Positions 53,474 to 60,657 of a DNA stretch of 64,000 nucleotides are shown here, one piece after another; the first letter of the stretch is position 1; each line of letters opens with the position of its first letter. Source of the DNA: Actinobacteria bacterium OV320 (lineage in GTDB: Bacteria; Actinomycetota; Actinomycetes; Streptomycetales; Streptomycetaceae); NCBI GenBank assembly GCA_001298545.1, contig LJCX01000034.1, forward strand, positions 247,656-311,655. The letters run 5' to 3'. The position numbers were made by a program, and so were the translations under genes. The notes beneath the pieces are model-generated. The model worked only from the letters and a program-made list of their open reading frames with translations, was not told the DNA's origin and did no database searches.

Positions 53474-53544
53474 GCGGGCGTAGCTCAATGGTAGAGCACT
53501 AGTCTTCCAAACTAGCTACGCGGGTTCGATTCCCGTCGCCCGCT
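53474..53544 (+). tRNA. tRNA-Gly (anticodon TCC)
   Basis: Acceptor GCGGGCG/CGCCCGC with discriminator T, D-arm GCTCAATGGTAGAGC, anticodon arm CTAGT-CTTCCAA-ACTAG with anticodon TCC, and T-arm CGGG-TTCGATT-CCCG. CCA is not encoded. Confidence 0.97.
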
Positions 53545-53555
53545 CTGTACGGCCC

Positions 53556-53629
53556 GGGCCGGGTCGGAGATCACTTCTCCGACCCGGCCCTCGTCGTGTC
53601 CGGGCACCCGCCCGGACACGACGAGGGCC
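53556..53629. terminator. Tandem hairpins after tRNA-Gly
   Basis: Two overlapping stems: gggccgggtcggaga / tctccgacccggccc (53556-53590) and ggccctcgtcgtgtccggg / cccggacacgacgagggcc (53586-53629). They share bases and so could switch. They terminate the tRNA transcript and the small gene ending at 53639. Confidence 0.75.
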
Positions 53630-53638
53630 GGGCGGGCC

Positions 53639-53833
53639 TCAGAAGCTGATCGAGTTGATGGTGTCCGCGAGGGAGTCGAGGAAGCGGTTGATCGACGGGG
53701 CCATGCCGGTCGAGGCGAGGAAGAAGCCGAACAGGATCGCGACTATCGCCGGCCCCGCCTTGATCGACCCTCCCCGGATGAGCACCACCAGGATGATCGC
53801 CAACAGCAGCACCACTGACAGTGAAATGGCCAC
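53639..53833 (-). CDS. Small conserved-looking membrane protein (64 aa)
   Basis: GTG start at 53833. Two hydrophobic segments, ISLSVVLLLAIILVVLI and AGPAIVAILFGFFLAST, are joined by a short polar RGGSIK loop. The C-terminal amphipathic part is SINRFLDSLADTINS. Codon bias is that of a real gene and its terminator is shared with tRNA-Gly. I recall similar mini-proteins beside tig in other Streptomyces, but there is no named function. Confidence 0.65.
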   Translation of the reverse strand: MAISLSVVLLLAIILVVLIRGGSIKAGPAIVAILFGFFLASTGMAPSINRFLDSLADTINSISF

Positions 53834-54247
53834 AACTGATCACACACCCTCGGTCGGTCCGCACTCCCGAGACCATCGTGCCACCAACGGGGCCTCCCTA
53901 TGCGGCCCGTGACACATCATCGCGCGGACGCGTCCGGCCGGGGGTGTGCCGCACAGCAATTCGACGGCGTACCCGCACAGGGAATTGGGGCAGTTCGTTG
54001 CCGTGTCCACACAACGCCTGCGCAGGTAATTCGAATTACGGCCGCAGCCCGATCAACTACAGGTGCACAACCGGCGTTATGCACCTTTTAGTCGGGATGA
54101 ATCGTGACATCAAGGCAGGATGTGCACGGTGGCCACCACCTGGCCACCACCCCCCGCGGCCAATGCGGCAGGCAATCATCCGGGCAATAACAAGGAATGA
54201 CCTGGGGCGTTTTACGAATACGCGCGCGCGACGCTAGGGTGCCTCAA
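53834..54247. other. Divergent intergenic region, no gene
   Basis: 414 bp, relatively AT-rich between 53990 and 54230. It contains a terminator-like hairpin at 54061-54086 on the plus strand, which could end a short leader or small RNA. The promoter for the acyltransferase gene should lie near 54200-54240. Confidence 0.5.
54061..54086 (+). terminator. Orphan hairpin with T-run in a gene-free region
   Basis: aggtgca / tgcacct stem (7 bp, 12-nt loop) followed by tttta, resembling an intrinsic terminator but with no coding gene ending before it. Confidence 0.35.
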
Positions 54248-55486
54248 ATGTTCCACGCCGCCTCGTCTCTCGTTCCGAGCCCCCGCTCGCCCCAGAACCA
54301 GAACGATCAGCACGACCAGCTCGACCAGCACGACCAGTCGCGGGACAGATCCGTCGGACGGCCGTCCCCGCGGCCCGCCGCGAAGCGCGACGCGTTCTTC
54401 GACAACGCGAAGTACCTGGCGATCGTGCTGGTGGCCATGGGACACACCTGGGAGCCGCTGAAGGGCGACAGCCGGGTGCTCACGGCGGCGTACGTGCTGG
54501 TGTACACCTTCCACATGCCGGCCTTCATCGTCATCTCCGGCTTCTTCTCCCGCAGTTTCGACGGCAGCCCCGGCAAGCTCAAGCGGCTGGTGACGGGCAT
54601 CGTCGTGCCGTACATCGTCTTCGAGACCGCCTACCCGCTCCTGAAGACGTACGTCGACGGCTCCCCCCAGGACATCAGTCTGCTCGACCCGTACTACCTC
54701 ACCTGGTTCCTGTGCGCCCTGTTCATCTGGCGGCTGACCACGCCCATCTGGAAGCTGGTCCGGTATCCGCTGCCGCTCGCGCTGGGCATCGCCATGCTGG
54801 CGTCCGCCACCCCGAACATCGGTGGTGACCTGGATCTCCCGCGCGTCCTTCAGTTCCTGCCGTTCTTCGTACTGGGACTGATCCTGAAGCCGGAGCACTT
54901 CGCGCTGGTGCGCCGACGCTCGTTCCGGATCGCGGCGGTGCCGGTGTTCGCCTTCGCGCTGGCCTTCGCCTGGTGGGCGGTGCCGCGGATGAACAGCGGA
55001 TGGCTCTACCACCGCAACTCCGCACAGGAGCTGGGCGTCCCGTGGTGGGTCGGTCCGGTCATGCAGCTCGCCCTGTTCGGCTGCTCCCTGCTGCTGACCG
55101 CCTGCTTCCTCTCCTGGGTGCCGGGGCGCACGATGTGGTTCACGGCGCTCGGCGCGGGCACGCTCTACGGCTATCTGACGCACGGCCTGCTGCTCAAGAC
55201 CGCCGACTACCGCGGCTGGTTCGACCACCCCGCGCTGCACCGCCCGCTCGGGGAGATCGCCGTCACGGTGGCCGCGGCCGCAGCCGTCACCCTGCTGTGC
55301 ACCGCGCCCGTGCGGCGGGTGCTGCGGTGCGTGATGGAACCGAAGATGGACTGGGCCTTCAAGCGGGACCCCGCCGAGCTCGCCCGCGAGCGCGAGAAGG
55401 CCGAGGGCAAGAGCGAGAAGGCCGAGCAGCGGCAGAAGCCCGGCGTGCGGGGACAGCGGGAACAACCGGCGGACGTCGCGGGCTAG
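54248..55486 (+). CDS. Acyltransferase-3 family membrane protein
   Basis: 412 residues from ATG 54248. After a polar ~55-residue N-terminus (NQNDQHDQLDQHDQSRD), the acyltransferase-3 start RDAFFDNAKYLAIVLVAMGHTWEPL (parts FFDNAKYLAIVLVAMGH) and FHMPAFIVISGFFSRSFDG appear. About ten membrane helices follow. The C-terminal 50 residues are highly charged (AREREKAEGKSEKAEQRQK). Members O-acylate sugars on polysaccharides, antibiotics or the envelope. The stop TAG overlaps the stop of the HD gene by four bases (CTAG). Confidence 0.85.
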   Translation: MFHAASSLVPSPRSPQNQNDQHDQLDQHDQSRDRSVGRPSPRPAAKRDAFFDNAKYLAIVLVAMGHTWEPLKGDSRVLTAAYVLVYTFHMPAFIVISGFFSRSFDGSPGKLKRLVTGIVVPYIVFETAYPLLKTYVDGSPQDISLLDPYYLTWFLCALFIWRLTTPIWKLVRYPLPLALGIAMLASATPNIGGDLDLPRVLQFLPFFVLGLILKPEHFALVRRRSFRIAAVPVFAFALAFAWWAVPRMNSGWLYHRNSAQELGVPWWVGPVMQLALFGCSLLLTACFLSWVPGRTMWFTALGAGTLYGYLTHGLLLKTADYRGWFDHPALHRPLGEIAVTVAAAAAVTLLCTAPVRRVLRCVMEPKMDWAFKRDPAELAREREKAEGKSEKAEQRQKPGVRGQREQPADVAG

Positions 55487-55941
55487 ACGCCCTCGTCCCG
55501 CCGGGCCGTGAGACCGAGGAGCGCGCGCATCCGTGCGTACTTCTCGGTCAGCCGCGCCCGGGTCGGTGCGTCCAGGACCGCGAGCCGCGCCGGGTCCGCG
55601 TTGTGCGCCAGGTCCGCCTCCTTCACCAGCAACGCGCCCGGCGTGGCCAGGATGCGCCCCGCGTACGCCTCCGGCGTCTCCCCCGCCCGTTTGGTGACCG
55701 CCAGGACGACAGCCTTCGTACGGTCGCTCAGCGCCGCCTCGTCCAGCCAGGTCTCGGACAGGGCGTCGTCCTCGACGGCGTCGTGCAGCCAGGCGGCCGC
55801 GATCTGATCGGCGTCGCCGCCCCGCGCGCGTACGCCCTCGGCGACCGCCTGGAGGTGCTCGGCGTAGGACCGGCCCGCCTTGTCGGTCTGTCCCTGGTGG
55901 GCGGCGCGGGCGAGGCTCTCGACCTCGGACAGGCTGAGCAT
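55483..55941 (-). CDS. HD-domain (SpoT-hydrolase-like) phosphohydrolase
   Basis: 152 residues. The metal-binding HD motif is at H53-D54 (AWLHDAVEDD), with an earlier His at H29 (SYAEHLQAVA) and a later DLAHNAD block. This is the layout of small RelA/SpoT hydrolase-like HD proteins such as Mesh1-type enzymes, which may hydrolyse (p)ppGpp or NADPH. The usual synthetase domain is absent. It converges with the acyltransferase gene. Confidence 0.85.
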   Translation of the reverse strand: MLSLSEVESLARAAHQGQTDKAGRSYAEHLQAVAEGVRARGGDADQIAAAWLHDAVEDDALSETWLDEAALSDRTKAVVLAVTKRAGETPEAYAGRILATPGALLVKEADLAHNADPARLAVLDAPTRARLTEKYARMRALLGLTARRDEGV

Positions 55942-55980
55942 CGTGGGTGGCCCCCTCGGGGGTGTCGGGAGCCCCGGCGG

Positions 55981-56093
55981 AGCTCAGGACGGGTCGGGAG
56001 ATCTCAAGAGGGTTCAGGAGAGCTCAGCAGGGTTCAGGAGAGCTCAGCAGGGTTCGGGAGAGCTCAGGGCGGTACGGGAGAGCTCAGGACAGG
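55981..56093. repeat. 20-bp tandem repeat array (5.6 units)
   Basis: Units start at 55981, 56001, 56021, 56041, 56061 and 56081 with exact 20-bp spacing, for example agctcagcagggttcaggag. The last partial unit contributes the stop codon and final residues of the PP2C phosphatase gene (stop at 56084-56086). Confidence 0.9.
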
Positions 56094-57268
56094 GGGGCCG
56101 ACTGGGACGTCGGTCCCTCGCGGCAGACCAGCAGCAGGGCGCGGTCGTCGTTGACGTCCTTCGCCACCGCCTCGATCAGGTGCCAGGCCGCGCCCTGGAA
56201 GCCGCCGGCCACGTACCGGTCGGCCTCGCCGGTGAGGCGGTCGATGCCCTCGACGATGTCCCGGTCGGAGGTCTCCACCAGGCCGTCGGTGAAGAGCATC
56301 AGCACATCGCCGGGGCGCAGCGAACCCTTCACGGGGTCGAACTGGGCGCCGTCGTACACCCCGAGGAGGGGGCCCTCGGCGGCCTTCTCCTCCCAGCGGC
56401 CACTGCCCGCGCTGAGCTGGAGGCCCGGCGGATGGCCGGCCGAGTAGAGCTCGTAGTCGCCGGAGTCGAGGTCGAGGACCAGGTGGATGGAGGTCGCGAA
56501 GCCCTCGTCCCAGTCCTGGCGGAGCAGATAGCCGTTGGCGGCCGGGAGGAAGGCGTGCGGCGGCAGCGAGCCGAGCAGGCCGCCGAAGGCGCCCGACAGC
56601 AGCAGCGCTCGTGAACCGGCGTCCATGCCCTTGCCGGAGACGTCCGTGAGGACGACCTCCATGGTGCGGCCGCCGTTCGTCCGCGCGGCGACGACGAAGT
56701 CACCGGAGAACGACTGGCCCCCCGCCGGCCGGAGCGCCATCTCGCGGTGCCAGCCGTGCGGCAGGCTCGGCAGCTTGCTCTGCACCCGGATGCGTTCGCG
56801 CAGGTCGAAGAGCATGGTGCCGCCGCGCCGCCAGGGCACGCCGACCCGGCTGCGGAACTGGGCGATGAGCAGTCCGAAGAAACCGCATGCTGCCACGACC
56901 AGGACCACGCCGGGGGTGACTCTGGACGGGCCCTCCGTGTACGGGCCCAGTTGCACCGACTCCACGATGAGGGCCGTGGCCGCCGCGGCGTACAGGCCGA
57001 GCAGGCTCGACGGACGCAGCAGCAGTCCGCCGGCGACGATCGGCAGGACCAGGGCGGCCGGTGAGCACCACACCGAGTTGGCGAGTGTGGTGACGGCGAT
57101 CAGCGGAACCGTGAGCAGCAGGAACGCCAGCGCGATCCAGTCCGAACCGTCGCCGCGGAAGTAGTCCACGGCGCTTCTGCGCAGGCCGGTGCGGACCCGG
57201 TGCATCAAGTGCTTCAACCGGGCCGCCAACGTCTCGGCTTCCGCGCGCCGCTGCCGTCCTACTGCCAT
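56084..57268 (-). CDS. Membrane PP2C/SpoIIE-type serine phosphatase
   Basis: 394 residues. After a basic N-terminus there are four to five membrane segments between residues 45 and 140. A SpoIIE-type PP2C domain occupies ~175-385: ALRPAGGQSFSGDFVVAA, VLTDVSGKGMDAGSRALLLSG (parts LTDVSGKGMDA), YSAGHPPGLQLS, and MLFTDGLVETSDRD. These carry the metal-binding aspartates. Proteins of this type dephosphorylate anti-anti-sigma factors in actinobacterial stress and development circuits; no partner gene is in the window. Confidence 0.9.
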   Translation of the reverse strand: MAVGRQRRAEAETLAARLKHLMHRVRTGLRRSAVDYFRGDGSDWIALAFLLLTVPLIAVTTLANSVWCSPAALVLPIVAGGLLLRPSSLLGLYAAAATALIVESVQLGPYTEGPSRVTPGVVLVVAACGFFGLLIAQFRSRVGVPWRRGGTMLFDLRERIRVQSKLPSLPHGWHREMALRPAGGQSFSGDFVVAARTNGGRTMEVVLTDVSGKGMDAGSRALLLSGAFGGLLGSLPPHAFLPAANGYLLRQDWDEGFATSIHLVLDLDSGDYELYSAGHPPGLQLSAGSGRWEEKAAEGPLLGVYDGAQFDPVKGSLRPGDVLMLFTDGLVETSDRDIVEGIDRLTGEADRYVAGGFQGAAWHLIEAVAKDVNDDRALLLVCREGPTSQSAPLS

Positions 57269-57431
57269 TAGTTCGGGACCCTATCCATCGAACCCGCCGC
57301 TTGGCACGGGAGGTCCCACTTGTCCCCCCTCCGAGGCTCAACTTCACAGTGAACTTCACGGAAAGCGCTCGCGCCCCGAGGAGGGAGAAATTGGCTGGCT
57401 CGTCCCGCATTGGACTGCTAGGCATGAGTCC

Positions 57432-58739
57432 ATGACGAGTGAGGCGACGGGCCGTGCGACCTCTTCCGCGGCCGAGCGCCGGGAAAAGCGGAAGGTGCGG
57501 GAGATGCGGGAGTCGCGGGAACCACGAGTGCTGCGCCGGGACGAATGGGACGAGTGGTACGACACCCTGCTCCGCGCCTTCGGCGGCATCGGGGAATCGA
57601 CCGAGGAACGGGAGCTTTTCAGGGCGCTCACCTCGTACGAGCGCTCCCTGGGCGTGTGGGACGGCGACCGGTGCGTGGCCACGGCGGGGGCGTACGACTT
57701 CCGGCTGACGGTACCGGGCGGGGCCTCGGTGCCCGCGGCGGGCGTGACGATGGTCGGCGTGAGCGCGACCCACCGGCGGCGCGGGGTGCTGACGTCGATG
57801 ATGCGGCGACAGCTGGACGATGTGCGGGCGTGGGGCGAGCCGCTCGCGATCCTCACCGCCTCCGAACCGGACATCTACGGACGGTTCGGGTACGCCGCCG
57901 CGACCTTCGGACTGCACGCCGAGATCGACACCAGTCGGGTACGGCTGTCCGTCCCGGCCGGCACGGACGACGTACGGCTGCGGTACGTCGACCCCGGCGC
58001 GGAGCTGGAGGTGTGCGAGGCGGTGTACGCGCGGACCGTGCCCGCCCGGGCCGGGATGCTCGCGCGCCGGCCCGGCTGGGAGCGGCTGGGGCTGCTCGAT
58101 CCGGAGAGCGAGCGGGGCGGGGCGTCGCCGCTCCAGTGCGTGCTCGCCGAGCGGGACGGCGAGGTCACCGGGTACGTCCGCTTCCGGGTGCGGTCCGAGT
58201 GGCGGGACAGCGGGCACAACGGGCAGGTGCGGCTCCAGGACCTGGTCGGGGTCGATCCGGTGTCGGAGGCGGCGCTGTGGCGGTTCCTGTTCGGGATCGA
58301 CCTCACGACCTCGCTGAAGGTGCGGGGGCGGCCGATGGACGAGGCGTGGCAGCATCTCGTCTCCGACATCCGGCGGTGCGAGCTGCGGGTGCGGGACTCG
58401 TTGTACGTACGGCCGGTGGACGTGGGCGCGGCGCTCGAGGCGCGGACGTATCAGGCGCCGGTGGACGTGGTGTTGGACGTCGAGGACGCCTTCTGCCCCT
58501 GGAACTCCGGGCGTTGGCGACTGTCGGGGGACGCCAAGGGCGCGGTGTGCGGGCGCACCTCCGACGCCGCCGATCTCGCGCTGTCCGTACGGGAGTTGGG
58601 GGCGGCGTATCTCGGGGGTGTCAGCCTGGCCTCGCTGGCGGGGGCCGGGCGGGTGCGGGAGCTGCGGCAGGGCGCGCTGACGGAGGCCTCTGTCGGGTTC
58701 GGGGCGGCTGCCGCCCCTTGGCTGCCGCACGGGTTCTGA
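57432..58739 (+). CDS. Eis-like GNAT N-acetyltransferase
   Basis: 435 residues from ATG 57432. The acetyl-CoA binding motif VSATHRRRGVLTSMMRRQL lies near residue 115. It is followed by a second GNAT-like region and a C-terminal SCP-2-like domain, the order of the enhanced intracellular survival (Eis) family. Eis enzymes acetylate amines, including aminoglycosides, at several positions. The first ~35 residues are charged and variable (RREKRKVREMRESREPR). Divergent from the PP2C gene. Confidence 0.88.
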   Translation: MTSEATGRATSSAAERREKRKVREMRESREPRVLRRDEWDEWYDTLLRAFGGIGESTEERELFRALTSYERSLGVWDGDRCVATAGAYDFRLTVPGGASVPAAGVTMVGVSATHRRRGVLTSMMRRQLDDVRAWGEPLAILTASEPDIYGRFGYAAATFGLHAEIDTSRVRLSVPAGTDDVRLRYVDPGAELEVCEAVYARTVPARAGMLARRPGWERLGLLDPESERGGASPLQCVLAERDGEVTGYVRFRVRSEWRDSGHNGQVRLQDLVGVDPVSEAALWRFLFGIDLTTSLKVRGRPMDEAWQHLVSDIRRCELRVRDSLYVRPVDVGAALEARTYQAPVDVVLDVEDAFCPWNSGRWRLSGDAKGAVCGRTSDAADLALSVRELGAAYLGGVSLASLAGAGRVRELRQGALTEASVGFGAAAAPWLPHGF

Positions 58740-58797
58740 CGGTCCGCTTCCGACCGGGCCGCGCGGTCGGTTCCGCCGGCAGGTCGGGTGCCGGCGG

Positions 58798-59604
58798 TCA
58801 GTTCTTCTGGCAGGTCGGGCACCAGAAGAGGTTGCGGGCGGCCAGGTCGGCGGTGCGGACCGCGTCGCCGCAGAGGTGGCAGGGCTGGTGGGTACGGCGG
58901 TAGACGTACACCTCGCCGCCGTGGTCGTCGACGCGCGGCGGGCGGCCCATCGCTTCCGGCGTGTGCTGCGGGCGGACCGTGTCGATGCGGTTGTTGCGGA
59001 CGCCCTCGCGCATCAGGGCGACCAGATCGGCCCAGATCGCGTCCCACTCGGTGGGGGTGATGTCCCTGCCCGCGCGGTACGGGTCGATGCGGTGCCGGAA
59101 GAGGACCTCGGCCCGGTAGACGTTGCCGACGCCGGCGATGATCTTCTGGTCCATGAGGAGGGCCGCGATCGTCGTACGGCTGCGGGAGACGCGGGTGTAC
59201 GCGGCGCGGGGGTCGGCGTCGGCGCGGAGGGGGTCGGCGCCGAGGCGGGCGTGTATCGCCTGCTTCTCGTCGCCCGTGATCAGGGCGCAGGTGGTGGGGC
59301 CGCGGAGGTCGACATAGGAGGTGGGGTCGGCGAGGCGGAGACGGACGGTGTCCGTGGGTGGTGGCGCGGGGGCCGGGCCGAAGGTGACCTTGCCGAAGAG
59401 GCCCAGGTGGATGTGTATCCACCGGTCGCCGGTGAAGCCGAGGAAGAGGTGTTTGCCGTGGGCCTCGGTGTGGGTGAGGGGGGTGCCGGTGAGGAGGGCG
59501 GCGGCGTCGGTGAACTTGCCCTGGGGGCTGGTTACTCGGAGGGGGTGGTGGGTGAAGCGGGCGTAGTCCTGCGCCAGTCGGTGAATCGTGTGCCCTTCCG
59601 GCAC
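58798..59604 (-). CDS. Fpg/Nei-family DNA glycosylase-lyase
   Basis: 268 residues from GTG 59604, chosen because it gives the catalytic Pro2-Glu3 (VPEGHTIHRLA); a GTG two codons earlier would displace Glu3. The helix-two-turn-helix block LLMDQKIIAGVGNVYRAEVLFRH (parts DQKIIAGVGNVYRAE) and the C-terminal zinc finger with CHLCGDAV and FWCPTCQ are present. Nei/Fpg enzymes remove oxidised bases and cleave the abasic site. The first ~20 codons lie in the left arm of the perfect inverted repeat at 59547-59685, so the upstream sequence given here is not trustworthy although the coding part looks intact. Confidence 0.9.
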   Translation of the reverse strand: MPEGHTIHRLAQDYARFTHHPLRVTSPQGKFTDAAALLTGTPLTHTEAHGKHLFLGFTGDRWIHIHLGLFGKVTFGPAPAPPPTDTVRLRLADPTSYVDLRGPTTCALITGDEKQAIHARLGADPLRADADPRAAYTRVSRSRTTIAALLMDQKIIAGVGNVYRAEVLFRHRIDPYRAGRDITPTEWDAIWADLVALMREGVRNNRIDTVRPQHTPEAMGRPPRVDDHGGEVYVYRRTHQPCHLCGDAVRTADLAARNLFWCPTCQKN

Positions 59605-59685
59605 CGGCACGACGCTCTTCCGATCCGGTGCCGGAAGGGCACACGATTCACCGACTGGCGCAGGACTACGCCCGCTTCACCCACC
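59547..59685. repeat. Perfect 61-bp inverted repeat with an adapter-like spacer (probable assembly artefact)
   Basis: 59547-59607 and 59625-59685 are exact reverse complements. The 17-bp spacer plus one base, 59608-59625, reads CACGACGCTCTTCCGATC, identical to 18 bases of the Illumina universal adapter. The right arm repeats the fpg start codon region backwards. Confidence 0.93.
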
Positions 59686-59686
59686 C

Positions 59687-59787
59687 AGGATCAGCAAGTC
59701 AGGACCCGCGAAGATCCACTTGCTGAGGACGACCTTCTGCTGGTTGCCGCCGTACAGCTTGCACAACGGCTCGAAACCGTCGCCCAC
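59687..59787 (-). pseudogene. Orphan fragment of a sugar ABC-transporter ATPase
   Basis: The minus strand reads KLYGGNQQKVVLSKWIFAG and PDLLILG, matching the signature LSGGNQQKVVL and the approach to Walker B (LLILDEPT) of RbsA/XylG/MglA ATPases. It breaks off after the first base of the Walker B Asp codon, exactly at the inverted-repeat arm. No other part of the gene is present. It is either a misjoined piece from elsewhere in the genome or a genuine remnant. Confidence 0.7.
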
Positions 59788-59955
59788 GCCGGGGCTCCGC
59801 CCCGACCCCTCGCTCGCCCACCCACCCACCCACCCGACTCGGTCGGGTGAGAGGTGGAGGTCCCGGGGCTCCGCCCCGGACCCGGCGGGGCTTTGCTCTC
59901 CGTGCCGGCGGAGCCTCGCCGAGGCTTCGTCGCCGCGCGAGGTTTCGTCCGGGGG
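59788..59955. other. Low-complexity spacer upstream of the chimeric junction
   Basis: Contains ggggctccgcccc-type words (59790s and 59866-59880) and a cccaccca run at 59817-59835. No gene. Such ggggctccgcccc elements are common between Streptomyces genes. It separates rpiB from the ABC fragment. Confidence 0.4.
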
Positions 59956-60441
59956 TTACTGCTGCGGGTGGTGGGGCGGGATTGCCGGGAGGTCGCCTGT
60001 GGCCTCGTACGACGACAGCATGTCGATGCGGCGGATGTGGCGTTCGTCCTCGGAGAACGGGGTGGCGAGGAAGGTCTCGACGAACTTCGTCGCCTCGTCC
60101 TGGGTGTGCATGCGGGAGCCCACCGCGACGACGTTGGCGTTGTTGTGCTGGCGACCGAGGGACGCGGTCTCCTCGCTCCAGGCCAGGGCGGCACGAACGC
60201 CCTTCACCTTGTTCGCCGCGATCTGCTCGCCGTTGCCGGAGCCACCGATCACGATGCCGAGGGACTCGGGGTCCGCGGCCGTCCGCTCCGCGGCGCGGAG
60301 GCAGAACGGCGGGTAGTCGTCCTGGGCGTCGTAGATGTGGGGCCCGCAGTCGACCGGGTCGTGACCCGCCGCCTTGAGCCATTCGACGAGGTGGTTCTTG
60401 AGTTCGAAGCCGGCATGGTCCGAGCCGAGATACACGCGCAT
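59956..60441 (-). CDS. rpiB: Ribose-5-phosphate isomerase B
   Basis: 161 residues. N-terminal RVYLGSDHAGFELKNHL, DYPPFCLRAAE, and IVIGGSGNGEQIAANKVKGVRAAL mark RpiB. In the last block the base position is Glu (NGEQ) rather than the Cys of E. coli RpiB, which is the mycobacterial/actinobacterial form. It interconverts ribose-5-P and ribulose-5-P in the pentose phosphate pathway. The ribulose-5-P it makes is the presumed substrate of the CDP-ribitol synthase candidate at 3837-5336, though that link is only metabolic. Confidence 0.95.
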   Translation of the reverse strand: MRVYLGSDHAGFELKNHLVEWLKAAGHDPVDCGPHIYDAQDDYPPFCLRAAERTAADPESLGIVIGGSGNGEQIAANKVKGVRAALAWSEETASLGRQHNNANVVAVGSRMHTQDEATKFVETFLATPFSEDERHIRRIDMLSSYEATGDLPAIPPHHPQQ

Positions 60442-60657
60442 GGGATGAGTGTGACACGAGTGTTGCGGGGTAGCAGCGCCGGGTGCCGCGTCCGAAATCC
60501 CTGAGCAATCCCATAGAAGCTCAGGAAAACCTCAAGTAACAATCTGGAATCAGAGGTTCCCGAATCCATTCGCCTCGGATTCACTGGACCGGCTCGTACG
60601 CCCCCCACGCACGACGCACCTGATTCCCCTCACGCGGCGCAAAGGAAAACCATCCTC

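Noticed and set aside
53235..53544. Integrated element or genomic island at the tRNA pair
   Set aside because: No integrase, excisionase or tRNA-end duplication is visible. The flanking genes (tig and the small membrane gene) look like ordinary core neighbours.
55981..56093. Possible CRISPR array
   Set aside because: Units are tandem with no unique spacers and there are no cas genes nearby.
59547..59685. Natural cruciform, transposon end or recombination site
   Set aside because: The spacer is Illumina adapter sequence and there is no transposase or target duplication.
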